From Apiospora phragmitis (Eukaryota; Ascomycota; Sordariomycetes; Amphisphaeriales; Apiosporaceae), in contig JAQQWL010000002.1 of the NCBI GenBank assembly GCA_038363925.1, positions 124,001 through 188,000 on the forward strand: a stretch of DNA of 64,000 bases. The letters are read 5' to 3'. How positions within the stretch are numbered: position 1 is the first letter of the stretch; every line of letters begins with the position of its first letter. The notes beneath the pieces were generated by a model. The model ran no database searches and was not told the origin of the DNA. It was given only the letters and a program-made list of their open reading frames with translations. Shown piece by piece: positions 26,353 through 37,168 of this stretch. The position numbers and the translations under genes were made by a program.

Positions 26353-28269
26353 TTCTCGTTGGGGGCGATTGTAGGTAAAGGGGCGTTATTTGTTGCTTCT
26401 CATAATACAGCCCTCGACTGTATTACAAGGCAAGGAACATCCTACTCTCGGGGCTAGGGACAAGCGGCAGCTGTTCCACGTGGGCAGGTGCGGGTGTTAT
26501 ATCCCCAGTGTGGACAGCCCAGAGAGTTCTTGTTCAGGGGGGTCTTGCCCAAAGCAGTAAGGCCAGAATCGTGCCCAAGAGATTGCGACGAAGGCAGCAG
26601 TCTCTTCTCAGAATCCAGACCTGAAGCGTCGGCAAAAGTCAAATGCGCCGGCTGCTGTTGTTAAGTTTCCTCCCCGTAGTTCGCCGGAAGGCTCGGCACA
26701 ATGCGATGTTGGCGTTTGGGGTTATGTACAAGAACACCTCCAAGCCCGCATCACGTAGAGTAAAGATGAAACTTCTTTATCGCGGATGGGAAAACATAAT
26801 GTACTCTGAGATTTCATGAATGCGAGTCCGAATCGTGCAGAGAGCAAGTTTGTGGGGATTTGGTTACATCGATCGGGCCATCATCACTCCACCCCAGTGG
26901 CGTCGCAACCATGAAACCAGGTTATCTTTTCTTGTGTAGGATCGGGGAAATCCAAAAACGGCAGATCACGAGCAGAGAGCAGGGGCCAGGACCTCAAAAA
27001 GGCAGTATGCTTAAGGCCCGAAGCAGCTCACGAGGGAGGGATCTGCAGGAACAACCGGAATGTCCGCACACCTTGCAGCCATGTTGACGCCGTCACTGCT
27101 AATGGGCTGAAACATGGCCTTGGGGTAGGTAGGTATCAAGCGAAGTCAAATGCCATTGCCGCCTACGGGAGTACGCCTTAGGCCCGGCTATCGACTGGGT
27201 AGTCCAGGTCGGCGACTACTAAAACTTCAAAGTCTGCTTTCCCACGAGTCTATTGGGCACTTGCATCATGGTCCAGGGCCTGCCTGTCAACTGTCCGATG
27301 GAAAAGGGTGGACAAATGACGAGGAAGACCCCTGCTCGTGATAGCCCTGAGTCCCCGGCTGTACGAATTTTCTCACATGACAAGGGCAGCAACCAAAATA
27401 TGCAGCGGGGAATTTTTCATGCCGATACCTACTTATATATATATACCACCCCAAAACAGGCTCGCCAGGTCTATCGAGTAGCAACCACTCTCATTCCGTA
27501 TCACGGAACAACCTCGCCACTAAGGATTAAATACACATACCGTTGGACTTTGTTTCGAGTCAAGCTGTGGTTATAGGAATTAGCATGGTTTGAACGAGAA
27601 AGGCTGGATTTCCTAATCAATGAATGGGTTGCCGCGTGTGATCATGTCATGTCAAGAATACACCTAGCCATATTGGGCTATTCAAGATTGGTGTGGATCC
27701 GGGAGGATATCATAGTGGAGAGCCAGGAGACGACAACAAGTCAGCATTGGAGGATACCCCGGGCAAATCGACGGTGGTTGCTTGACATTCGGAGATTTTC
27801 GTGATATTACTACGATGCATCGTGCCACGACTGATCTCGATGCACATGTATCTTAGGCAAGGCGGTATTGCCGACTCCAATGTAACCGCTTCTCACAGTT
27901 GCACGCCACCCTCTCTCGTGACAAATCGTGAAGACCAGTCAGCGCCGGCCAATTCCACAACTGACCCACATGGCAACACCACACTTCTCTTGGTGCAGTC
28001 TGGGGTCAACAGGTAAAAGTTTCTGTCTTGCGTGCTACCGTCAGTCACCAGACCCCCTTATTGTCCATAGGCTTATGGCGCTGTCTTGTGCCAACCTGGT
28101 CCCGCCAGCTTTATAACACCGCAACCTCATCAATGTCCAGTATGCATGAATCGTTCAGAGTCGCGGTGACATTAGAGGGTGGACTACTCGAAAGAATCCA
28201 TTCTCGCACAATTCGGCTCAAGCCCAAAGCATCTATAAATCGAAACCTCTCGAGACCCGCCTCACCAAC
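26353..28269. other. Intergenic, no supported gene
   Basis: Normal GC content, no recognisable domains, only short unconserved frames on both strands. It separates the minus-strand SAT4-like pseudogene from the plus-strand decayed gene at 28,270. Confidence 0.5.
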
Positions 28270-29519
28270 ATGTTCTCTCAGGCCACCCAGGGCCACGCCG
28301 TCTTCACCCGCCTGCGCGGCAACGCGGCATTCTACATCTACCTTGCCAAGGAGATGAACCCCCTTGCCCCCCCTCTCGGCCGCCGACGTCGAGCCGATCT
28401 TCAAGTCGGTGGAGAAGGCGCGCAAGAGCGCCGTGTCGGCCGCCCAAGGATCAGGAACCGCAGTCCAGAAGTCGGAGCTTGTCATCGCCCTGGAGATGAT
28501 CATCAAACTCCATGAAGACGCCAACGCTCTTGACCGGATTGACCACATCAAAACCCTGAAGCCGCCCAAGCCTCTGAGCCGCCCCTTCCTGCTGAAGGGA
28601 GCAAAGAACAACAGTGGCATCGTCGTCAGCGCCAACACCCTTTGGCCCCCTGCGCACTTCAGCGCCCTCGATATCGCCCACTTGTGCCAGCACGACGTTC
28701 ATACGACCCTGTTCGGGATCACACCCGAGAACCCCGGCAGCTTGCCGACCTATCCGACAGACCAGGATAACCCCATCGCCGTCCGCCAGTTCCTTTGCTA
28801 CGAGGACCTGACCAAGAACAAGGTCAATGCCAGCAGCTGGGCCCTCTAGTGCGCCCTCGTCGCCTTCCTCGACGACGACGCCCGGGAGACTTGGTACACG
28901 CTCACGGGCCACAAGAGCCGATTCTACAGCACGCTGCCCGAGTTCATCGACGATGCCAAGCAAGCCCTGCGCAACAACAGCACCGAGCGAGTCATCTGTC
29001 TCTTGACTCCTTGGTTCTACGATGCCGACGAGGTCATGACCCTGTCTGGGGGACATGTCGCCCTTCCCATCGCTTGGCAGAACCAGTGCTACCGGTCCGG
29101 CATGACGCTGATCGTGGACCGCGATGGCAAGACCGAGAACAACCGAGTTTGGTAGTATAGGGTGGTCCTATTCCAGCTCCAGGCCCCAAGATATCCTCAT
29201 GCCGCCCCCCCGAGGCGCCGGTCGTGGCCAGAAGCCGGACGAGTGGGTCGACAAGCTTGTCGAGATCATCGGCGGCACTCTGCGTGGCGTCTCCAACAAC
29301 GGTTGGCTTGGCAGCACGCTGCAGCCCGGCGGCGACGATGATGGCGTCGACGCTGCGAACGCCAGCGCGCGCGGTGTGCAGCCCGACCCGGTGGAGCTAT
29401 CGGCGGCCCTGGTCTCGGAGCTGACGGAGGATCCCGAGAGCCTGACGAGCGACTCGCAGACGCTGAGCATGCGCATGTTCCGAAACATCAAGGTTCCCTT
29501 GAGAAACTGGGACGCTTGA
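28270..29519 (+). pseudogene. Unknown fungal protein, decayed (two stops, two frameshifts)
   Basis: Continuous coding similarity in composition runs from the ATG at 28,270 (context ACCAACATG, MFSQATQGHAVFTRLRGN) to the TGA at 29,517-29,519, about 415 residues. I do not recognise the family; no membrane segment or signal peptide is evident and the sequence looks globular. The frame is broken by a C-run at 28,367-28,373 (one C short), TAG at 28,847-28,849 (SSWAL-stop-CALVAFL), TAG at 29,153-29,155 (NNRVW-stop-YRVV) and a C-run at 29,205-29,211 (one C long). The two stops fit Gln CAG to TAG. The combination suggests both RIP-type decay and homopolymer length errors. Confidence 0.6.
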
Positions 29520-31080
29520 TCAAGTTGGCATGAGCTTCGCTTGGGATTCTGCGATGGATGAAGAATTGACGAGATAGCGATCTCTCTTGGTGGGCTATAG
29601 GGACATAATGGTTGCTACTGGTCCTAGGCAGATACACCAAGAATATGATTTGATGAAGCATCACTTGAAACTGTTTGCAACTGAATGTGAATATGCCGGA
29701 CTTTGTAGATGACTTTTGATAATTGATCACAACTTGGAGCGGCGGATGCGACATTTGCAGCTCAGTGGAAACCTCGCCGAAGATACGATGATGTAGCTGA
29801 AGTTGAGTCATCTTGCAAATGTTGAAAGCATGAATGACTTGGAATCGGCCTGCAACTTAGATGCTTGTCCAACATATGCTCGGCTGCCTACGTAGATTTG
29901 ACTGTAAGCAATTGTCAATACAGCTGGGAGAGCTTTTCGATCAATTTGATGGTTCGAATACAGCTGTGTGCAATTCTCATTTTCTGTCTTTTTTCTTTTT
30001 TGCCCTCAATCAATGAACTAACAGGCCAACACTGCGGTTGGCATTGGTCGGCAATACTAATTGAACGCTAAGTCGCCTGTAAAATAATATTCCCAGGCTT
30101 CTCACGAAGCGGAAAATAGATACATGGTATGGCAGAAGATATGATGGACATGTTAGCCGGTGTTAACGATTGCCTTCTTCTGTGGTGCTGCTTTATATCA
30201 AAAGATTGAACTGGTGAGATGGAAAGATCCATCCATAATGAAGGAAAAGAGAAAGAGAATAAAAAGAATTTGAGCCGCAGCTCAAGAAACGCTTTCCCCA
30301 AAGTTTTCTATGAACACCAGGCAAGTCGGTTGAGGGGGGGACGAACCTATGCCTCCGAGCCCCTTTCAAGGGTGAGCACTTACTCTACTTCAAGGGCGCA
30401 TCCGTCATCACATTTAGACCAAGTCTCACACTATTACAACTGCACCAAACAGCCAAGGTCTTCCTGCTTGGGACTATTGAGAATCATTGGTTCAATTGGG
30501 GGTTATAAAGCAAGCACTGCCAATTCTGGGGAAGCTATGGCCCGCTCAATTACTGAACAATCACAATTGCCTCACCTTGATACCTGATGCTGCACCCCTT
30601 CACAATCGGCCTTCCCCCGGTTACTGCAAAGCATTGTAACCTCGCTGCGTATCCCAGGGCGGGAACTGGCAATACGTGAACCATTATTAAGCAGATTACA
30701 CATAGAGAGGGAGCAGAACCCACAACCCATTCAGGAAACTCGATACAATGTATTAGACCCTTCACAGCCACAGACACCACCTTCGACCAGACTACAATAG
30801 CCATACTTCCCCCCTCCGCTACAATCTCACACCCTAGAGAGGCGCAATCTTACTCATGGTGCGAATCCCGGCTCCATACTTGTGCAGCAAAAACGGCACA
30901 GGCGTCATGATGGTCGCGAGAACAGGGGGAATGATAAGAGAGGGCGCAAAGAGATGCGATAGATCGCAACTTACATGATTCAAGGCACATGAATTCAAGG
31001 CACTTGAGAGATCATACGTTAACAACTCTAGCATCATCTACCAGCCAAGATCAGCTTATCACCCAAGACGGCATCTAAGA
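29520..31080. other. Intergenic, no supported gene
   Basis: Moderately AT-rich unique DNA with no domain-bearing frame. Nothing recognisable as RNA gene or repeat. Confidence 0.45.
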
Positions 31081-31500
31081 CAAGCCTCATTTCAGCAGAG
31101 GAATGGGCTTGGGCATTTCCCGAACACTCCCTTCCCTTCAACTCGGAAACGAAGCTACTCCCTGAGTCATGCCGAGGAAACGACCCATTTCACGTTGTGC
31201 CTGGACTGGTCAGGACTCGACGTTACCACCAACAACAATCTCGACGGCGTCACCGATTCCTCAGGTGACAGGGTTCTCACCGCCGGAGGGAGCAGAAGTG
31301 GTCGGGCGCAGATCTCCTAGGTGTCGGGAGAGGCCAGCAGTAGTAGTAGGAGCCCTGAAGCGGGCGCGGAGTTCCTGGTCGCTTGCACGCGGGCGAAGCT
31401 CAAGGAGATGGTGTGCCATGCCTTTGAGGGGGCCATGTTGTAAGCGGCGGAGCTTCCCGACGAGTCACAGATGACGGGGACGTTACGATTCAAGAGATAA
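31081..31500 (+). pseudogene. Possible coding remnant with two Gln-to-stop changes
   Basis: One plus-strand frame reads smoothly through KRSYSLSHAEETTHFTLC, LDWSGLDVTTNNNLDG and EFLVACTRAKLKEMVCHAFEG. It is interrupted by TAG at 31,318-31,320 and TAA at 31,441-31,443, both explicable as CAG/CAA losses. The composition looks like protein rather than noise, but no family is recognised and ends are unclear, so this is tentative. Confidence 0.3.
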
Positions 31501-32111
31501 CGGGGTGTAGTCGAAATAGACTTGTGGCTCTGCTGTGGTATTTAGCCAAGGTTTCGGGACTTTTCGTCTGTCCTCGAATTTAGACTTCCCCTACGCGCCA
31601 CCCCCTTTTCAGTCAAGTTACAGCCCAACTTGATGCCCCGCAACAGTGACAATGGCTTAGGTACCGGTGAGGCTGCTAGAGCGATGATTCACCTTAAGGC
31701 TCCTTCGCGTCCATAGGACCTCTGGCCTCTGCGCCTTCATGCCGCCAGAACGACTCCAGATCTCAGCTCCGCGGATACGCCCAGAAACACGGGATCCTGT
31801 GTCGCTGCCTATCTTGCTGGGACAACCCCATTTCCTTGGAGCGAAAAAGACCCAAACAAGGCTTGCCCACAATGGATAGCAGAAGCACAGATAACAAAGG
31901 CCCGTACACGGCGATACTTGTACATACAACGAGAATAGAGTAGATAGACATTCGAATTGTTCGTCTGCATACAAAGAACAAGTTTTGCTTTCTTGCAGCT
32001 CCCCATTACCTCTGTGTGCCTCGAAGACTCCTTCCAGCATTTTATATCAAGAAAGTGGATTCTTGTTGGGAAGGAATCCTGGAACTGCCACGATACTGAT
32101 TATTGCACATC
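31501..32111. other. Intergenic, probably 5' flank of the small gene at 32,112
   Basis: No supported coding sequence. The last part contains a pyrimidine-rich leader-like stretch before the downstream ATG. Confidence 0.4.
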
Positions 32112-32600
32112 ATGGCGACCCCACGGAAGATCGCCCAACCAAGCACGCGCAAGATGCGGGAGCAAGCAGCAGACCGTCAGAATGTAGCTGGCCTTCAGCG
32201 TGAATTTCAACACGAGACGGACAGCCGAGATGTAGAGATGACCGATGTCTCAAATAGTGCTGGCGGAGATGGCGTTGGTTCCTCCTCCTCGAGCACTTGC
32301 GCAGCCAGCAGAAACAACACGACGGCCACCACGAATGGACGTGGGTTTGAGGGCAGTGGTAATATGAGAGACACGGCAGCTCCCGTTTCTAAGACTATTA
32401 CTCACGATGACGACGACGAGATGGATTTCGCGCATAATGCCCAGGCACGTCGGCTGGCAGAGCAGCGCGGGGACCGGATCGCGGCGGACCCGGAGTTGGT
32501 TGGGATGATCATGCAGGACTACGCGGAGAATATGCGGGCACGGCAGCAGGTACAGCAGCACCAGCAGCAGCAGCACCAGCAGCATCCGGATTCGGTGTGA
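32112..32600 (+). CDS. Small hydrophilic hypothetical protein with Gln/His-rich tail
   Basis: Single-exon frame of 162 residues starting at ATG 32,112 (CATCATGGCG, good context) with MATPRKIAQPSTRKMREQA. It is polar throughout, with a Ser-rich stretch (GSSSSSTCAASRNN), an acidic DDDDEMDF patch, and a C-terminal Gln/His repeat from CAG/CAC codons (QQVQQHQQQQHQQH, about 32,545-32,585). No signal peptide or membrane segment. The polyglutamine region and charge pattern suggest an intrinsically disordered, possibly nuclear protein, but this is inference; no family recognised. Confidence 0.55.
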   Translation: MATPRKIAQPSTRKMREQAADRQNVAGLQREFQHETDSRDVEMTDVSNSAGGDGVGSSSSSTCAASRNNTTATTNGRGFEGSGNMRDTAAPVSKTITHDDDDEMDFAHNAQARRLAEQRGDRIAADPELVGMIMQDYAENMRARQQVQQHQQQQHQQHPDSV

Positions 32601-33239
32601 CATGGGGCATTGAGAGAAGTAGAAACGGAATACAGGACATAAAGAGACTGGGAAGCGGGCTACCGACATTATGTTTGTCGTCAACCCCTTCTAGCTCGAT
32701 AATTTGGTCGATGGATAAGCAACTACGTACGTACTTGGAACCCGAGTAAATGGATCCTGGTAAATCAATATAGAAAGTCATCCCAGCGAGTACAGCTGCG
32801 TGACCTCAGTCCCTCATAGCGTCTTCAAGGGATCTAGTCACTCTGTGCATTGTAATGCGATGAATCTTATTTGCTAATGATATAGTCAGTTCCTGTACCA
32901 TATTAAGGAACATTTACACTCCCCATGTGCAATTAAGGGGCTAAGATAAGCAGTCCGTACTCTCAGCCGCTTTCTTGAAGCCCAATAGGCGTCATTAGGG
33001 GTTAGTGTCTCGGGGTCGAGGGGGCTGAGGCTCGCTGACTCACCGACATTGGCCCGGTCCGCCCTGCCACCCCATTCCCGGTTTTCCAAACCATCATGGC
33101 TTCGCTTCACTTCTCTTCTTTATTTTGGGGGATGTTTATGTATCATCCAAAAACCTTTTAGCAAAGAAAGCAGAAGCCTAACGACCAAAATTTCTGACCC
33201 TACTACTCTTCGCACGGCAGCAGCCTGGCAGATTCGAAC
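32601..33239. other. Intergenic between two small plus-strand genes
   Basis: No supported gene. The part just before 33,240 is the presumed leader of the next gene. Confidence 0.4.
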
Positions 33240-33864
33240 ATGACGACAAATAAGTCAGACAAGAGCAGCAAACCTGCCTCTTCACTCAGTGGCATTAAAA
33301 AAGGCAGAGTGGCACCTGTGTTAGATCCGGAATATACCATCAATGACATCTTTTTCCTCCTCCTCGGCCTTCCATTTTCGTTCCTCGCCACATTTGGCCT
33401 GACGCCTTGGATTGACGTCCCCGATTGGACAGACACGTCGTCCACCAATGATTGGACGGACTCCAGATGGGTGAGCTAACATTGCCTCCCACCTCATTAC
33501 TAGCACAAGAGACACCGAGAGGGAGTTCCTGGAAAAGGACGAGGAGAAGAAGGACAAGCAATGCCTAAACCGGAGGGCTAATCAACTTCGTCAGAAACTG
33601 AACTTCATCTTTCAACTCGGAGCCGTCATCGCTCTGGCAATCAGGCTCTGCCGCTTCTGTTGGCGACACAAGTGGGACTTGACTTTCTGGGTCACCCCCG
33701 GGATTGGCGGCTTCGTGTCGGCCCATGCAGTTCGGCTGGCGTTCGGGAGCGACAATGTGATTGACGCCTACACTTGCTTCATTCCCTGGACGTATCTAGG
33801 GACGCTGGTGGTGTATGTCGTCTTCCGCCTGAGACAGGCCGAGAGATTGCCCAAGCAGTATTAG
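33240..33864 (+). CDS. Small multi-pass membrane protein of unknown function
   Basis: Two exons: 33,240-33,470, then most likely 33,520-33,864. The donor is GTGAGC at 33,471. The first AG, at 33,503, gives the wrong phase; AG at 33,519 (49-bp intron) or 33,525 (55-bp intron) restores the frame that stays open to the stop. The product is about 190 residues with four hydrophobic segments: NDIFFLLLGLPFSFLATFG, FIFQLGAVIALAIRLC, LTFWVTPGIGGFVSAHAV and IPWTYLGTLVVYVVF, separated by a charged loop (EREFLEKDEEKKD). Start ATG follows GATTCGAAC. The family is not recognised; ER or other endomembrane location is possible but unsupported. Confidence 0.6.
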
Positions 33865-35432
33865 CATCCTTTACCCCAAGTATCCGCATTATCTTGTCAG
33901 TACAATCTTTACATAACCTGGACGAAGGATTGCGACACAAAGGGTAGAAGCCCCCGCAAGTCAACACTTTCTTGAGAAAGTCAATGTCAATAAAATATTT
34001 TACCGATACTCAGCAAAGGGGTTCGAGAGAAGGGCCCTTCTATTATTCTAAGTTAAGTACTCGTCAATTGATCCACTACATCTTCCCCATCACAATCATA
34101 ATCTCTCAAGTCCACCACTCGGCACTATCCCCGCCGAATCTTGCATTTTGGTGACCAGCCGAGTCGGCTTACTCCTAAACCTTGCCGCAGGTTACGCAGC
34201 AATTGCCGCCGTATTGTCCGTGCTGGGGGCAACGCTTCCAGGCATTTTGAACGATGGGTGTTTGGTTGAGTAGTTTGAAGTCGTTTGTCCGTATCTGTTT
34301 ATGTTATTATCCTGAAGCTCAAGCTTGAAGTTTGCTTGATGTTGTTCGGTTGTATCTCTGGTCTTGGTGTTGCTGAAATTGTTTGGAGTTCTGTTGGAGT
34401 GTTTCGAGATAGATAGCTGGACGGCTGAGGAAGCATTTATACCTTTCCCTCCCTTGTATTCAATATACTCGACAGCCCCTACAAGCAGGCTGGCGCTTGT
34501 GTCAAGTTGCTGCGTTGCCATCACTCTGCATGACTGACCCGGTGCTTGGTTGATAGCTGTCTGCAGCAGCCGACTCAGCATCGTCGGGAGGCAGCACCGT
34601 GTATCAAGTAAGGGTGCTCAGAAGCTGTAATATCTACGGGGACAACGGCTTTCCAGGTACATGTATACCTAGATGCTGGAAGCAGCAAATTTCGTTCACT
34701 CGTACTGAAATTGCACTTTTCAACTGCTATTCCACGTCTTACCAAACACTATTAATTGAGGTTTCTTTACGCTTCTAGTGGCTCACTGCCATTAATAGGG
34801 GCTTATTAACCGGCTCCGTTTGTCCACCGCTGCCACATGCATCAAGCCCCTGTCCACCGTAGCATTCAACGGAACCTGGCCGATCTATGGTAGCATGCAT
34901 TTGCCTTGAAGTAGTAATTCGGGCGAAAACGCCACAGAAGGCAGGTGCGTAAGAGGAATGTCTTCGGCGCAGGGCATTGACCAACCACCAACTAGGCAGG
35001 CCAAGCGTCAGGAGGCCCAGCACGTCCAGAAGCACGTCGGCATAATTTCGGTGCTTGACATGAGGCTTATAAGCTCTGTTTATTATAATCACATGGCGAA
35101 ATCTACACTGATCAATACACCCGCACTTGCAATTGACGACTCGGGGACGTTGTGTTTGAGCACGAACATGACGCTGGCTGCTATTGCCGGGCTTGGGAGA
35201 AACCTGAAGCTCCTGCTTGTGATCTTCGTACCTTGTTCGGAAAATCAGGCGGTGCATGCAGCACCGTTCAAGCGTCAGGCTCGCTAGCAGGGAGGTAATC
35301 TGACGTCAGCCGATGAGTTGGTGTATGTTGGCGCCGGTAGAAGATTCACTTGGCGTAAGGCTGAACTCTCTAGATGAAACATGAAAATTGGACAAGATGA
35401 TATTGGATTGTCACTAACGTGTTTTATAGGTG
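33865..35432. other. Intergenic, possible tiny Cys-rich frame inside
   Basis: No well-supported gene. A short minus-strand cysteine-rich frame at about 34,175-34,247 is treated as a finding. An apparent intron end (CACTAACG...TTTTATAG) sits directly before 35,430, suggesting a 5'-UTR or upstream-exon intron of the next gene. Confidence 0.4.
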
Positions 35433-36386
35433 ATGGCGTCGTACCTAATCCAGTTGATACTTACCGCGATCTATTCCCTTTCCGCGTTCTACCGCGATGG
35501 TACCTATATCCGTCGGCGTGCCGACAGGTTATTCTCTATCTTCTACAGTACCTCCATGATCCTGGCCTTCTCCATCGCCATCGCCTCGGGTATTACTTTT
35601 GCGACGAAGCGCGCGGCGCCGAGTTCCGTCCGCAGCGACCTCCGGTTTCCCGAGATCTACGAGTACCGGCTGCTTGTCATGGCCCTCGCCTTTTCGGTCC
35701 TGCTAGTATTGGTGGCGCACGCGCTCTACGAAGATGAGCAATATACGGGTGAAACTTACGACCGCCGACGTCGACTCCTGCTTGCCAGGGTATCGGCGCC
35801 GTTGGTATTTCTCCTATCCATCGTGGTGATATGGGTGATCTGGTTCGTCGGCGACCAAGGCCGGCAATCCCCCGTTGGCATCACCTTCGGAAACAGTCTC
35901 GACATCCGCGTCAACGACTTCTTGTACCGAAGGGCGGGCAACTACACGCTGGCGATAGCCTGCCTGACGACGACCTTGCCCGTCTTGGGGATGATTGTAT
36001 CCGCCCTGTCCTGCTTAGGCATTGCTTCACCGGTCCTGTCACAGCGTAGGGGCACTGTATACGTGAATCACGGCCCTCTACGTCGCGCCCGGCCGCTTGC
36101 ACCAAAGCCGAGGCCTACCCAGCAGCCACGTATTAAGTGGCCCGGATCATGTTTCTGCGTGGTCTGTCTCCTGTTGGCGCTGGTGGAGTTAATCATGCCG
36201 TTCTACATCCGAACATTGGCTATCGAGGACGGACAGGGTCAGACGTCGGAGACGGAGGTTGGCTTTGGTCAAATCCTGGCCTGCTTTACGTGGTTTCCGG
36301 TGCTGTTTATACTGGTATTTGGTGTTGAATTTCCCGGCGTGGACGAAGCGAGAGCAGAGGCACAAAAGTTGACATTGTTTAACTAG
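35433..36386 (+). CDS. Multi-pass membrane protein of unknown function (about 7 TM)
   Basis: Uninterrupted frame of 317 residues from ATG 35,433 (MASYLIQLILTAIYSLSAF). Hydrophobic segments are at roughly residues 3-20, 35-55 (FSIFYSTSMILAFSIAIASG), 80-100 (LLVMALAFSVLLVLVAHAL), 122-142 (APLVFLLSIVVIWVIWFVG), 172-200 (YTLAIACLTTTLPVLGMIV), 240-260 (CFCVVCLLLALVELIMPFY) and 280-300 (ILACFTWFPVLFILVFGVEF). A basic loop (RRGTVYVNHGPLRRARP) precedes the sixth. The layout suggests a seven-helix plasma-membrane protein, but I do not recognise the family. A canonical intron 3' end (branch CTAAC, TTTTATAG) lies just upstream, so an additional 5' exon or leader intron is likely. Confidence 0.65.
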   Translation: MASYLIQLILTAIYSLSAFYRDGTYIRRRADRLFSIFYSTSMILAFSIAIASGITFATKRAAPSSVRSDLRFPEIYEYRLLVMALAFSVLLVLVAHALYEDEQYTGETYDRRRRLLLARVSAPLVFLLSIVVIWVIWFVGDQGRQSPVGITFGNSLDIRVNDFLYRRAGNYTLAIACLTTTLPVLGMIVSALSCLGIASPVLSQRRGTVYVNHGPLRRARPLAPKPRPTQQPRIKWPGSCFCVVCLLLALVELIMPFYIRTLAIEDGQGQTSETEVGFGQILACFTWFPVLFILVFGVEFPGVDEARAEAQKLTLFN

Positions 36387-37168
36387 GGCAGATACATGTT
36401 GCAGGCTAATCCGGCAGGGGAGACGTTATGCTCTGCCGGGACCCTTGACTATCGGATGCAATCAAAATATCTATAGTTGTGGCACGACCCGGGCGGGAAA
36501 TCGTGCTGCTACCCTCTCGCGCACCATATATTGAAGTTCAAGGCTCTTGAATCCATAGACTCAGGAGTCATCCCGTCGAAATCATCTTCCATCAACCGAG
36601 GATTCTCACTGACGAAGAGCCTGGTACTATCCGGGGTATGCCAGGAGACCTTACCTGGCAATGCTCAGATGCAATCTCTACTACTCTGCACATGTAGGTC
36701 TTTGTTCTGGGCATGTATGCGTGCACAGCAAGTATTCGTGAGAGCAATCTGAATTTTCTCATCGGGTGTTAGCTTCGTGGTAATGTCTTGGACGTCGAAA
36801 GAGAGTGCCATTGTTTCGAGGGTGTCGAACACGTGAAACAGCCTCCTTGAATTTGGATGGCGATTAGTTTCCAAAGGAGCGACGTATCATGGGTAACCGT
36901 GGCTTGGAGTTATTGGGTCGGACTTGTGTCGGAAATATGCGACCTCGGAGATCTACCGACCCATAATAAAAGGGGGTTCGGGGAGCTTTCCAGGACAGTG
37001 CGGGACCCCCGCAACATCGGTACCCTCTCCCGGGTTAGATAGCACTTCACAGAATTACAAAAATCGATGAATGGTTCTTGTAGTTCAAATGAATTAGTCA
37101 ATTGTAAAATTTCTTCATTTGTTGTTTTCTTGCCCAGTTCTGCGCGGACACCGTTGCCAGTCGAAATC
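36387..37168. other. Intergenic upstream of the FAA hydrolase gene
   Basis: No supported gene. The frame upstream of 37,169 stays open to an ATG at 37,067 in phase with the FAA hydrolase, but that extension shows no family-like sequence. Confidence 0.45.

Noticed and set aside
28364..28849. Separate short gene starting at TTG
   Set aside because: It is the continuation of the frame from ATG 28,270 after a C-run length change, not an independent gene.
31169..31474. Plus-strand frame of 101 codons starting at an ATG
   Set aside because: A different frame in the same place shows more protein-like sequence; this one is Arg/Ser/Pro-rich and unconserved.
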